Source: Candidatus Eiseniibacteriota bacterium
Lineage (GTDB): Bacteria; Eisenbacteria; RBG-16-71-46
Length of the DNA: 33,739 bases
Direction of reading: 5' to 3'
Assembly (NCBI GenBank): GCA_025357055.1
Contig: JANXPZ010000187.1
Coordinates: forward strand, 1-33,739
Every line of letters begins with the position of its first letter. The first letter of the stretch is position 1. Below the pieces are notes generated by a model, which was given only the letters and a program-made list of their open reading frames with translations, did no database searches and was not told where the DNA came from. Positions 9,101-16,629 of the stretch are shown piece after piece. The translations under genes and the position numbers were made by a program.

Positions 9101-9852
9101 CCGGCGCACTGTCGCAGAACCGGCGCCGCCTGGGCTACCCGGATGACATCCAGATCGTGTTCGAGGACGCGATCGTCGACACGGGGCTCGCGTGGGGGCC
9201 GGTCCCGCGGAATCCGGCGAGGTTCCGGGTCTTCGCCCGCACCGATACCGGCGACGTGCGGCTCCCGTTCCGTTTCCGTGACTACAACCGCAACGGCACG
9301 ATCGATTCGCTGGGCGAGTTCATCGAGGTCATCTCGCCCGGACCGCTGGTGCGCGTGGACTCGCTCGTGACCTGGCGCATCCAGCCCGTTTCCCGCGCCC
9401 CCACGGACCCACCCCTCCTGGCGCCCCGCGCGGGCGACATCTACGACCTGAAGATCGTCCGTCCGTTCGGCGTGTCGGATGTCTTCGTCTTCACCACCGC
9501 GGGCGAGGGCGTGGATCCCGCGAGGGCGCGCGCGGAGTTCGACCGGAAGCCCTACGTGGTGCCCAATCCCTACATCGGCGCGGCCAGCTTCGAACCCGGG
9601 CGCTATGCGATCTCGGGCCGGGGCGAGCGGCGCGTGGAGTTCCGCAACCTGCCCCAGAACTGCACGATCCGGATCTACACGGTGCGGGGCGACCTGGTGC
9701 GCACGCTGCGGCAGGACGGCTCGCTGGACGGATACGTCGCCTGGGACCTCCGCACGAAGGACAACCTGGAGGTCGCGCCCGGCCTGTACATCTACAACGT
9801 CGAAGCTCCCGGGGTGGGCGAGCAGACCGGGAAGCTCGCGGTCATCAAGTGA
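6196..9852 (+). CDS. Large secreted surface protein (1218 aa) with fibronectin type III-like and FlgD-like C-terminal domains
   Basis: ATG 6196 begins one base after the receptor stop; GTG 6235 is an alternative start that would place the signal peptide (hydrophobic stretch ending HPALA, before DCP) closer to the N-terminus and has AAAGGA upstream. I recognise no enzyme family. Visible parts are a long N-terminal region rich in Asp, Tyr and Trp, an Asp-rich calcium-binding-like stretch (DGLDNDLDGITDES, near residue 460), a fibronectin type III-like domain near 685-790 (VRLSWDD, GYRIYRSTD), and a C-terminal domain from about 1115 with VVPNPY, 'IRIYTVRGDLVRTLR' and GLYIYNV, ending KLAVIK. That end matches FlgD-like/T9SS-type sorting domains. 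Its place between receptor and PorV-like gene suggests a surface partner of the receptor. Confidence 0.7.
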   Translation: MRARGLSRKEHREVLTKRLRLGIGMFALSWLVWGHPALADCPTISAPPDQSKCEDASGATRFSLSSSGADSCRWIVLPGRTIATGSYQAIIGDPTACETYVDVMTVGPCTVALQWTASAATAPPCSVRETLYVSVTPRLSPRGTSDAERSGFHDANRIRTVFWNYGMVGDFPPDPGKVDLSVFHSVEVPKGSGMNYTDGITPFVMARIVQTTGDTAIVMETGFRERQGSSPRNNRIMRFEPVPGYFQADPNINRGRSPAISTDRRTWPPVWPGKKYDRDDPGWRGNGTDNAQWWDGYFGKRAAADQESFTVMDDNFYDAWDYVANACDPPPGPPPPPLPGRYGLGLRVEVRGFQWANPQAGNVIFWHYDITNESTTDYADNVIFGLYVDSGVGGSAVSCDGIYESDDDNAYFDRSSGLNLVYTWDTGTNGVGHGVDLSGNCALTGYLGYAYMETPGNQYDGLDNDLDGITDESRDGGPGIRLDGPQAIRDYVFAHYDMARFQDFYGPLENRPAYRAGIWFTGDEDMDWTAEFHDVGADGVAGTKDTGEGDGIPTEGEPNFDRTDKDESDQIGLTGFKMNRIKAGAGNPDPTIDDILFYEQAKRWPTRLWQHFTDPNPSARFDAAVAANYNIGFLFASGPFKLPAGKRERFSLALAYGQDLTELRETVRTVQLIYNANYQFAVPPPQPTVTAETGDGRVRLSWDDVAERGVDPVTNTFDFEGYRIYRSTDAEFRDPQIVATGSNSLWLPNGKPIAQFDLKDGKTGYSRKVVGGIGYYLGKDTGLTHTWTDSTVTNGQQYFYAVCAYDYGYDPGSDSLSIFPSENSITVSRTPRGGLILPSNVVVVRPNPRVSGYLEGTASDPAKVAGDGTGSVRVEVLNSGIVPDGNLFRIGFLADSPDSVHATWYELRDSTSHTTLFSRGTDFDGLGTGSTASGLLPVVKTGRLAVVDNLASRFRSGSSTNAVLSSFYTGALSQNRRRLGYPDDIQIVFEDAIVDTGLAWGPVPRNPARFRVFARTDTGDVRLPFRFRDYNRNGTIDSLGEFIEVISPGPLVRVDSLVTWRIQPVSRAPTDPPLLAPRAGDIYDLKIVRPFGVSDVFVFTTAGEGVDPARARAEFDRKPYVVPNPYIGAASFEPGRYAISGRGERRVEFRNLPQNCTIRIYTVRGDLVRTLRQDGSLDGYVAWDLRTKDNLEVAPGLYIYNVEAPGVGEQTGKLAVIK

Positions 9853-9866
9853 GCGCGGGGGCGGCC

Positions 9867-10877
9867 ATGAACGGGCGGATCCTGTCCTGGACGATGGTGA
9901 TGATGCTCGGGGCGCTCCCGGTGTTCGGCCAGAGCAAGACCGGCACGACGATCGGCCAGTTCCTGCTGATCGAGCCGAGCGCGCGCATCGCGGGCATGGG
10001 GAACGCCGGGGTGTCCTCGACGGGCGGGCTCGACGCGGTCTACTTCAATCCGGCGGTGATCGGGCTGCTGCACGGCTACAACCTGCAGTTCACCCACAGC
10101 GCCTGGCTCGCGGGCATCAGCTACGACTACGTCGCGGTCTCGCTCCCCACCGGCAAGTGGGGCAGCGTGGTCGCGAGCCTGACCGCCCTCAACTCCGGCG
10201 AGATCGACGTGCGCACGGTGGATCAGCCGCTGGGCACGGGCGAGCGCTACTCGGTCTCGGACGTAGCCATCGGCCTGGGGTTCGGGCGCCAGGTCACCGA
10301 CCGCTTCTCCGCGGGCGCGAAGGTGTCCTACGTGCAGGAGACCATCTGGAACACGTCGCTGAACACGGCGGTGTTCGACTTCGGCACGCTGTACCAGGTC
10401 TCGGAACGCGGCCTGCGGATCGGGGCGAGCCTCTCGAACTTCGGGACGAAGGGGCGCTTCAGCGGGCGCGACCTCAGCATCATCTACGACAACGATCCGA
10501 ACCGCTACGGTGACAACGGCGCGCTGCCGGGCGAGGTCTACACGGACGCCTTCGCCGTGCCCACGTTCTTCCGCGTGGGCGTCGGCATGCCCTTCCGCCT
10601 GGGCCCGCAGGCGGATCTCCAGGTGGCGGTGGACGCGTTCCACCCGAGCGACAACACCGAGGGGGTGAGTGCGGGGGCGGAATTGGAATACGCACGGCGG
10701 TTGGCGTTGCGCGCAGGCTGGCAGTCCGCCTTCCAGCGGGACACCGAGCTCGGGCTGACGCTGGGTGTCGGAGTGTGGGGCAAGCTGGACGTCTATGGCT
10801 ACAAGGTGGACTACGGCTGGGCGGACCACCGGCGACTCGGGGGCACGCATCGCGTGACCTTCGGACTGACGTTCTAG
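9867..10877 (+). CDS. PorV/PorQ-like outer-membrane beta-barrel protein
   Basis: 336 residues from ATG 9867; the frame also allows GTG 9849, overlapping the previous stop, but ATG puts the signal peptide (ILSWTMVMMLGALPVFG) at the start. The mature N-terminus carries the family hallmark 'FLLIEPSARIAGMGNAGVS' followed by 'YFNPAVIG', as in PorV/PorQ proteins (FadL-like barrels). Known role: PorV shuttles T9SS cargo from the translocon to the attachment complex at the cell surface. Here it lies within an operon making at least three proteins with T9SS-type C-termini (genes at 1499, 6196 and 10933), so a dedicated shuttle or anchoring role for this cargo is a reasonable inference. Translational coupling with the upstream gene is likely (14-bp gap). 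Confidence 0.82.
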   Translation: MNGRILSWTMVMMLGALPVFGQSKTGTTIGQFLLIEPSARIAGMGNAGVSSTGGLDAVYFNPAVIGLLHGYNLQFTHSAWLAGISYDYVAVSLPTGKWGSVVASLTALNSGEIDVRTVDQPLGTGERYSVSDVAIGLGFGRQVTDRFSAGAKVSYVQETIWNTSLNTAVFDFGTLYQVSERGLRIGASLSNFGTKGRFSGRDLSIIYDNDPNRYGDNGALPGEVYTDAFAVPTFFRVGVGMPFRLGPQADLQVAVDAFHPSDNTEGVSAGAELEYARRLALRAGWQSAFQRDTELGLTLGVGVWGKLDVYGYKVDYGWADHRRLGGTHRVTFGLTF

Positions 10878-10932
10878 CGCGGGGAAGCACCGGATCGGAT
10901 CACCGCTGACCGAGGTCGGCAGGAAGGCTCAC

Positions 10933-12507
10933 ATGCGAAGGATCATCCTGGCACTGACGCTGCTCGCGATCGGTGCCGCCGACGTCCGGGCCCAGACCAC
11001 CGCGGCCCTGCTGGACACCGTGCAACACAGCTCGTTCCTCTACTTCTGGAGCGAGGCCAATCCCGCGAACGGCCTGATCAAGGACCGCAGCACGTCCGGC
11101 TCGCCCGCCAGCATCGCCGCGGTCGGTTTCGGGCTCTCGTCCATCTGCGTGGGGATCGACCACGGCTGGGTCAGCCGTGAGGCGGGCCGTGACCGCGTGC
11201 GGACGACCCTGCAGACGTTCTGGACGGAGCCCCAGGGCAGCGGAGCGAACGGGTTCATCGGCTACAAGGGGCTCTTCTACCACTTCCTCGACATGACCAC
11301 CGCGGTCCGGACGTGGAGCAGCGAGCTGTCCACGATCGACACGGCGCTGCTGTTCGCCGGCATCCTGGACGCGAAGCAGTACTTCACGGGCAGCGACCCC
11401 GTCGAGACCGAGATCCGCGCCCTGGCCGACTCGATCTACTACCGCGCCGACTGGGAGTTCATGCGCAACGGCGCGCAGGGGATCTACATGGGCTGGAAGC
11501 CGGGCACCGGCTATTCGGGCTACGGCCTGTGGCAGGGCTACAACGAGGCCATGATCCTCTACCTCCTGGCGCTCGGCTCGCCCACCCATCCCGTCCCCTC
11601 GAGCACCTGGAACTACTGGATGAGCGGCTACCAGTGGACGACCCAGTACGGTCAGACCTACGTGATCTTCCCGCCGCTCTTCGGCCACCAGTACTCGCAT
11701 TGCTGGGTGGACTTCCGGCAGCGGCAGGACGCCTTCGGACGGGCCCGCAACATCACCTACTTCGAGAACTCGCGCCGGGCCACGCTGGCGCAGCGCGCCT
11801 ACGCGATGGCGAACCCGGGCGGCTGGGTCGGCTACAGCGACAGCCTGTGGGGTCTCACCGCTTCGGACATCAGGGGCGGATACAACGCCCGCGGCGCGCC
11901 TCCGGCGATGAACGACGATGGCACCATCACGCCCACGGCGCCGATCGGCTCCATCGCGTTCGCCCCGGACGAGGTCATCCCCGTCGTGCGGAACCTGTTC
12001 CAGAACTACCCGCTGCTGTGGGGGCCCTACGGTTTCCGGGACGCCTTCAATCCGAGCCTGGTCCCGGCGTGGTACGACACCGACTACCTGGGCATCGACC
12101 AGGGTCCCATCGTGCTGATGATCGAGAACTACCTCACCAACTCGGTGTGGAACCGGTTCATGCTCAACCCCGACATCCAGACGGGCCTCACGCGGGCCGG
12201 CTTCACGGGCATCCTGGGCGTGGATGACCCGCCGGTCGCCGCGCAGCACGAGTTGCTCGCCTGGAGCCAGCCGAATCCCTTCACGCGCTCGACCACCATC
12301 CGCTTCCGGCTGCCCGCTGCGGGCCCGGTCCGGCTGGGCGTGTATGATCTGGCCGGCCGCCTGGTGTCCCGCCTGCTGGACGAGGTGCGGCCGGCAGGGG
12401 AACAGGCGGTGGCCTGGCAGTCCGGCAGCGTGTCGAGCGGGGTCTACTACGTCAGGCTCGAGTCCGGCGGGCAGGTCGTCACCCAGCGCTGCGTGAAGCT
12501 CCAGTGA
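10933..12507 (+). CDS. Secreted GH144-like endo-beta-1,2-glucanase (glycoamylase-like family) with FlgD-like C-terminal domain
   Basis: 524 residues; ATG 10933 follows AGGAAGG with good spacing and opens a signal peptide ending DVRAQ. Residues about 24-430 form an (alpha/alpha)6-type domain of the 'glycoamylase-like'/GH144 group, whose studied members are endo-beta-1,2-glucanases. Recognisable blocks are FLYFWSEANP, SELSTIDTALLFAG (E131), WQGYNEAMILY (E205), PPLFGHQYSHCWVDFR, FENSRRATLAQRAYA, LWGLTASD, GPYGFRDAFNP and GIDQGPIVLMIENY. E131 and E205 are candidate catalytic acids by position; this needs alignment to a solved structure. The C-terminal 85 residues carry QPNPF, 'VYDLAGRLV' and 'GVYYVRL', so the enzyme is probably exported by T9SS and surface-bound. 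It is a paralogue of the lipoprotein at 13646-15112. Confidence 0.83.
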   Translation: MRRIILALTLLAIGAADVRAQTTAALLDTVQHSSFLYFWSEANPANGLIKDRSTSGSPASIAAVGFGLSSICVGIDHGWVSREAGRDRVRTTLQTFWTEPQGSGANGFIGYKGLFYHFLDMTTAVRTWSSELSTIDTALLFAGILDAKQYFTGSDPVETEIRALADSIYYRADWEFMRNGAQGIYMGWKPGTGYSGYGLWQGYNEAMILYLLALGSPTHPVPSSTWNYWMSGYQWTTQYGQTYVIFPPLFGHQYSHCWVDFRQRQDAFGRARNITYFENSRRATLAQRAYAMANPGGWVGYSDSLWGLTASDIRGGYNARGAPPAMNDDGTITPTAPIGSIAFAPDEVIPVVRNLFQNYPLLWGPYGFRDAFNPSLVPAWYDTDYLGIDQGPIVLMIENYLTNSVWNRFMLNPDIQTGLTRAGFTGILGVDDPPVAAQHELLAWSQPNPFTRSTTIRFRLPAAGPVRLGVYDLAGRLVSRLLDEVRPAGEQAVAWQSGSVSSGVYYVRLESGGQVVTQRCVKLQ

Positions 12508-12512
12508 GGCCC

Positions 12513-12533
12513 GGCCTGCAGTCGATCCAGGCC
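12513..12533 (+). other. Small hairpin between the GH144-like gene and the LacI gene
   Basis: GGCCTG (12513-12518) pairs with CAGGCC (12528-12533) across a nine-base loop, six bases after the stop. There is no T-tract, and the stem is short for this GC content. It may be a weak attenuator separating surface-protein genes from regulator and transport genes, or chance. Confidence 0.25.
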
Positions 12534-12577
12534 GTGGCGGGCCGCACAGCCGCGGTCCGTCCGTGAAGGAGACGGGA

Positions 12578-13636
12578 ATGGCGACCATCCGGGACGTGGC
12601 GCGTGCCAGCAACGTGTCGATCGCGACCGTTTCGCGCGTCTTCAACAAGAGCCCGCTCGTGAGCGAGGAGACGCGGCAGCGTGTCGCGGCCGCCGCCAGC
12701 ACGCTGGGCTACTGGCCGAACGGGATCGCCCGCAGCCTCATCACGAACCGGACGCACACGCTGGGGCTCCTGCTGCCCGACCTGCACGGGGAGTTCTTCT
12801 CCGAGGTGATCCATGGCGTGGACCTGATGGCGCGCGAGAAGGGTTTTCACCTGCTCGTCTCGAGGTCCAGCTCGAGCGCCGGGGAGTTGACCGACGTGCT
12901 GCGCTCGATGCGAGGGCGGGTGGACGGCCTGGTGGTGATGGCCCCGGACGTGGATGCCTCCCGCGCACTGCGGCACGCCGCCGGAAGCGTGCCCATCGTG
13001 CTGCTGAACCCCGAGGTCCAGCTGCCGGGCTGCGACACCGTGAGCATCGGCAATTTCCAGGGCGCGTACGGGATGGTGCGGCACCTGGCCGGTCTCGGGC
13101 ACCGCCCGATCGCCACCATCGCCGGTCCCACCCAGAACATCGACGCGCGCCAGCGACTCGACGGTTACCGGGCCGCGTTGCGCGATGCGGGGATCGAGGC
13201 GAGCCCCGAGCTCGAGTTCCACGGCGACTTCACCGAGCGCTCGGGATACGAGGCGGCGCTCGAGTTGCTGCGCCAGCGGGGCCGGCCCACGGCGATCTTC
13301 GTCGCCAACGACCACATGGCCCTGGGCGTGATGGGGGCGCTGCAGGAGGCCGGCCGGCGCGTTCCCGACGACATGGCGCTGGCCGGGTTCGACGACATCC
13401 CGATGGCGCGCTACCTGACTCCGGCGCTGACCACCGTGCACGTGGACATGCTTCAGATGGGCGAGCGGGCCGTCGAGCTGCTGCTCGATCCGGAGCGGGG
13501 AGCGGTGTCCCGGGAGAGCCGGCACGACGTGCTGTCCACGCGGCTGGTGGTGCGGGCCTCCTGCGGGGCGAGCCGTCCGCATGGCACGGGACCGGGCTGG
13601 GACCGCGGCGAACCGGTCCCCTCGGTGCCGCGCTAG
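12578..13636 (+). CDS. LacI-family transcriptional regulator
   Basis: 352 residues. ATG 12578 is chosen over GTG 12563 because it has AGGAG upstream (12567-12571) and starts directly on the DNA-binding domain. Residues 3-22 are the helix-turn-helix (TIRDVARASNVSIATVSRVF) and the hinge follows (PNGIARSL), as expected for proteins that bend a central CG step. The C-terminal two-thirds is a periplasmic-binding-protein-like effector domain (GLLLPDLHGEFFSEVIHGV, FVANDHMALGVMGAL, GFDDIPMARYLTPALTTV). It lies within the operon it probably controls. The two TGTAAACGTTT-type palindromes at 1086 and 26982 are its likely operators. The inducer is presumably a product of glucan breakdown (inference). Confidence 0.93.
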   Translation: MATIRDVARASNVSIATVSRVFNKSPLVSEETRQRVAAAASTLGYWPNGIARSLITNRTHTLGLLLPDLHGEFFSEVIHGVDLMAREKGFHLLVSRSSSSAGELTDVLRSMRGRVDGLVVMAPDVDASRALRHAAGSVPIVLLNPEVQLPGCDTVSIGNFQGAYGMVRHLAGLGHRPIATIAGPTQNIDARQRLDGYRAALRDAGIEASPELEFHGDFTERSGYEAALELLRQRGRPTAIFVANDHMALGVMGALQEAGRRVPDDMALAGFDDIPMARYLTPALTTVHVDMLQMGERAVELLLDPERGAVSRESRHDVLSTRLVVRASCGASRPHGTGPGWDRGEPVPSVPR

Positions 13637-13645
13637 GCTCTTCCG

Positions 13646-15112
13646 ATGGACTTCCGATCGCGCGACGGGATGGGCCTGCGGCGCCTGTTGCTGGTCGCGG
13701 CGCTGGTCGCGCTGGGCGCCGCCGGTTGCCGGGAAGCCGCCCGGGCGGATCGCGTGCGCCCGGCGCCCCGGACGCAGCTGGCCCGCGAGACGGCGTTCCT
13801 CGACACGCTCGAGCAACGCACGTTCCGCTGGTTCTGGGACCTCAGCGACCCGCGTACCGGCCTCACGCCGGACCGCGCGCCCACCCCTTCGTTCGCGAGC
13901 ATGGCCGCGGTGGGCTTCGCGCTCACCGCATACCCGATCGGTGCGGAGCATGGCTGGGTGACGCGTGCGCAGGCGGGTGAGCGCACGCTCACGACGCTGC
14001 GCTTCCTCTGGCGGGCGCCGCAGGGGCCCGCGCCGCAGGGCTGCGCCGGCTACCGCGGTTTCTTCTACCACTTCGTCGAGCCCGGGACCGGACATCGCTT
14101 CGAGCAGGTGGAGCTCTCCACCATGGACACGGCGCTGCTGCTGGCCGGGGCGCTCTTCTGCCAGTCGTACTTCGACCGGGACGAGCCGCGGGAGGCCGAG
14201 GTCCGCGCCCTGGCCGAATCGCTGTACGCGCGCGTGGACTGGCGCTGGGCGCAGGTGCGCCCGCCGATGATCGTGCACGGCTGGGATCCGGAGAGCGGCT
14301 TCCTGCCTTACGACTGGCGCGGCATGAACGAGTCCATGCTGGTGCCCATCCTGGCGCTGGCCTCGCCCACCTACCCGCTGGGGCCGGAGGTCTGGTCCGA
14401 CTGGGTGCGCGGCTGCCGCTGGGGCACCTTCCAGGGCATCGAGCACGTGGGGTTCGCGCCGCTCTTCGGCCACCAGTACTCGCAGGTCTGGCTCGACCTG
14501 CGCGGGCTCCAGGACAGCCTGATGCGCGCTCACGGCATCGACTGGTTCGAGAACTCGCGGCGCGCCACGCTCGCGCAGCGGGCCTACGCCGTCGCGAACC
14601 CGGGCGGCTTCAAGGGCTACGGCGAACGTCTCTGGGGGCTCACCGCGTGCGACGGACCGGTGAACGATTCCGTCATGGTGGGCGGGCGCCGGCTGGGGTT
14701 CAGCACCTATGCGGCGCGCGGGGCGTCCTTCCAGGAGATCGTCGACGACGGCACGATCTCGCCGGCGGCCGCCGGCGGCTCGATCGTCTTCGCGCCGGAG
14801 GTGGTGGTCCCCGTGCTGGTGGCGATGCGCGAGACCTACGGCGACCAGGTGTTCGGGCCCTACGGTTTCGTGGACGCGCTCAACCCGACGCTCGACGTCC
14901 CGACCAGGGTCCAGCACGGGCGCGTGGTCCCGGGCGTGGGCTGGTTCGACGTGGACCGCCTGGGCATCGACCAGGGGCCGATCCTCGCCATGATCGAGAA
15001 CCACCGCAGCGGGCTGGTCTGGAGGACGCTGCGGAGGAACCCGCACATCGTGCGCGGCCTGCGCGCCGCGGGGTTCACGGGCGGATGGCTGGACTCGACC
15101 CGGGTGAGGTGA
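13646..15112 (+). CDS. Lipoprotein GH144-like beta-1,2-glucanase (glycoamylase-like family)
   Basis: 488 residues from ATG 13646, nine bases after the LacI stop; ATG 13670 is an alternative and gives a tighter signal peptide (MGLRRLLLVAALVALGAAGC). The LGAAGC lipobox marks it as a lipoprotein, so it is membrane-anchored rather than carrying the C-terminal sorting domain of its paralogue at 10933. The catalytic domain repeats the family blocks: TFRWFWDLSDP, VELSTMDTALLLAG (E156), GMNESMLVPILAL (E229), APLFGHQYSQVWLDLR, FENSRRATLAQRAYAVANPGG, GPYGFVDALNP and GIDQGPILAMIENH. A pair of glucanases in two locations suggests staged cleavage: long chains outside, shorter ones in the periplasm. It may instead be outer-membrane, facing out. 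Its stop overlaps the next gene's ATG (ATGA). Confidence 0.82.
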   Translation: MDFRSRDGMGLRRLLLVAALVALGAAGCREAARADRVRPAPRTQLARETAFLDTLEQRTFRWFWDLSDPRTGLTPDRAPTPSFASMAAVGFALTAYPIGAEHGWVTRAQAGERTLTTLRFLWRAPQGPAPQGCAGYRGFFYHFVEPGTGHRFEQVELSTMDTALLLAGALFCQSYFDRDEPREAEVRALAESLYARVDWRWAQVRPPMIVHGWDPESGFLPYDWRGMNESMLVPILALASPTYPLGPEVWSDWVRGCRWGTFQGIEHVGFAPLFGHQYSQVWLDLRGLQDSLMRAHGIDWFENSRRATLAQRAYAVANPGGFKGYGERLWGLTACDGPVNDSVMVGGRRLGFSTYAARGASFQEIVDDGTISPAAAGGSIVFAPEVVVPVLVAMRETYGDQVFGPYGFVDALNPTLDVPTRVQHGRVVPGVGWFDVDRLGIDQGPILAMIENHRSGLVWRTLRRNPHIVRGLRAAGFTGGWLDSTRVR

Positions 15113-16629
15113 TGCGAATGCTCACCTGCTTCGGTCGCAGGGCCCGAGGCTGGCACGACGGCCTGGCGTTGGTGCCTGACCGGGGGGCCCGAGGCTGGTC
15201 CACGGGCCTCACGCGAGCGCTCGCCGGCGCCATCCTGGCGCCGGTTCGCTCTCCCGCGCTGATCCCGGCTCCGCCATCCCTGGCTTTGCCGGGGCGCGGA
15301 CGTCGCGTGAGGCCCGCGGACCAGCCTCGGGCCTGTGTGCGACGACCCGCGTGTCTGCTAGCGCTGCTCCTCGGGCTCGCCCTCGCCGGCTGCCGCGGCG
15401 CGGGGGACGGGCGCACGACGATCCGCTTCTGGGCCATGGGGCGCGAGGGCGAGGTCGTGCAGGAACTGGTGCGCGATTTCGAGCGCGAGAACCCCGCGAT
15501 CCACGTGGTGGTCCAGCAGATCCCCTGGGGCGCGGCGCACGAGAAGCTGCTCACCGCGCACGTGGGGCGCTCCACGCCCGACGTGGCACAGCTCGGTAAC
15601 ACGTGGATCGCCGAGTTCACCGCCCTGCGCGCGATCGAGCCGCTCGACCGCCGGATCGCCGCATCGTCCGTCGTCCGCCCGGACTGCTTCTTCAAGGGGA
15701 TCTGGGACACGAACGTCATGGATGGCGTGGCGTACGGCATCCCGTGGTACGTGGACACGCGCGTGCTCTTCTACCGGCGCGACCTGCTCGCGCGGGCGGG
15801 CTACGACTCCATGCCCGGTTCCTGGGACGAGTGGCGCCGCGCGATGGAGGCGGTCCAGCGCGTGGCGGGGAAGGGCCGCTTCGCCATCTTCCTGCCGACC
15901 AACGAATACACGCCGTGGATCGTGTTCGGGATGCAGGCGGGCTCGCCGCTGCTGAAGGAAGGCGACACGCGCGGGGCCTTCGGCGAGCCGGCCTACCGGC
16001 GCGCGGCGGCGTTCTATCTCGACCTCTTCCGGCGGGGCCTGGCCCCGGCCGTGCAGGGGGCCTCGATCGCGAACCGGTACCAGGAGTTCGAGCGCGGCAC
16101 GATCAACATGTACATCAGCGGACCGTGGGACGTGGGCGAGTTCCGGCGCCGGATCGCCCCCGCGCTGCAGTCCTCGTGGGCCACCGCACCGCTCCCCGGC
16201 CCCGATGGCCCCGCCACGGGTGTATCGACCGCGGGCGGCTCGAGCCTGGTGCTGTTCCGCGCCTCGCGGCACCCGGATGAGGCGTGGCGGCTGGTCGAGT
16301 TCCTGTCGCGGCCCGAGCAGCAACTGCGCTTCTGGCGGCTGACCGGCGACCTGCCGGCGCGGGTCGAAGCCTGGCGCGACACGGCCCTCACGAACGACCC
16401 GAACGTGCGCACGTTCGGCCGGCAGCTCGAGCGCGTGGTGTCCACGCCCAGGATCCCGGAGTGGGAACAGATCTCGCTGCGGCTGCAGGACAAGGTCGAG
16501 GCCATGGTGCTCGGCCACGCGCCGGCCGACTCCGCGCTCGCCGCGCTCGACCGTGACGTGGACCGCATCCTCGAGAAGCGCCGCTGGCTGGTGGAGCGCG
16601 CGCGCCGGCGCGCCGCAGGCGCGCGATGA
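15112..16629 (+). CDS. ABC sugar-transporter solute-binding lipoprotein (family 1, CUT1 type); start uncertain
   Basis: The frame begins at ATG 15112 in an ATGA overlap with the upstream stop, matching the coupling used by the next three genes. However, the signal peptide and lipobox (RRPACLLALLLGLALAGC) begin 75 residues later at GTG 15337, and the first 75 codons lie in a repeat-rich element. I therefore list the whole frame and regard 15337 as the likelier functional start, which gives about 430 residues. The mature part is a typical extracellular solute-binding protein: IRFWAMGREGEVVQELVRDFERENP, TPDVAQLGNTWIAEF, YGIPWYVDTRVLFYRRDLL, and a late STAGGSSLVLF segment. Family role: capture of oligosaccharides for the permeases encoded just downstream. 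The ligand is probably a glucan fragment, by context. Confidence 0.85.
   Translation: MRMLTCFGRRARGWHDGLALVPDRGARGWSTGLTRALAGAILAPVRSPALIPAPPSLALPGRGRRVRPADQPRACVRRPACLLALLLGLALAGCRGAGDGRTTIRFWAMGREGEVVQELVRDFERENPAIHVVVQQIPWGAAHEKLLTAHVGRSTPDVAQLGNTWIAEFTALRAIEPLDRRIAASSVVRPDCFFKGIWDTNVMDGVAYGIPWYVDTRVLFYRRDLLARAGYDSMPGSWDEWRRAMEAVQRVAGKGRFAIFLPTNEYTPWIVFGMQAGSPLLKEGDTRGAFGEPAYRRAAAFYLDLFRRGLAPAVQGASIANRYQEFERGTINMYISGPWDVGEFRRRIAPALQSSWATAPLPGPDGPATGVSTAGGSSLVLFRASRHPDEAWRLVEFLSRPEQQLRFWRLTGDLPARVEAWRDTALTNDPNVRTFGRQLERVVSTPRIPEWEQISLRLQDKVEAMVLGHAPADSALAALDRDVDRILEKRRWLVERARRRAAGAR
15141..15334. repeat. Inverted-repeat element with nested hairpins within the 5' end of the sugar-binding-protein frame
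   Basis: Arms at 15186-15216 and 15303-15333 are inverted copies matching in 30 of 31 bases, with an 86-bp middle. The first arm also contains its own GGCCCG/CGGGCC stem (15186-15191, 15203-15208). The middle has a perfect 8-bp stem (CCGGCGCC 15224-15231, GGCGCCGG 15237-15244) and a CCCGGC/GCCGGG pair (15264-15269, 15288-15293). A third, partial direct copy of the arm (13 bases) sits at 15141-15153. The frame stays open throughout. This looks like a REP/BIME-type or small non-autonomous element that landed just after the start codon; a folded attenuator is an alternative. Confidence 0.7.
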
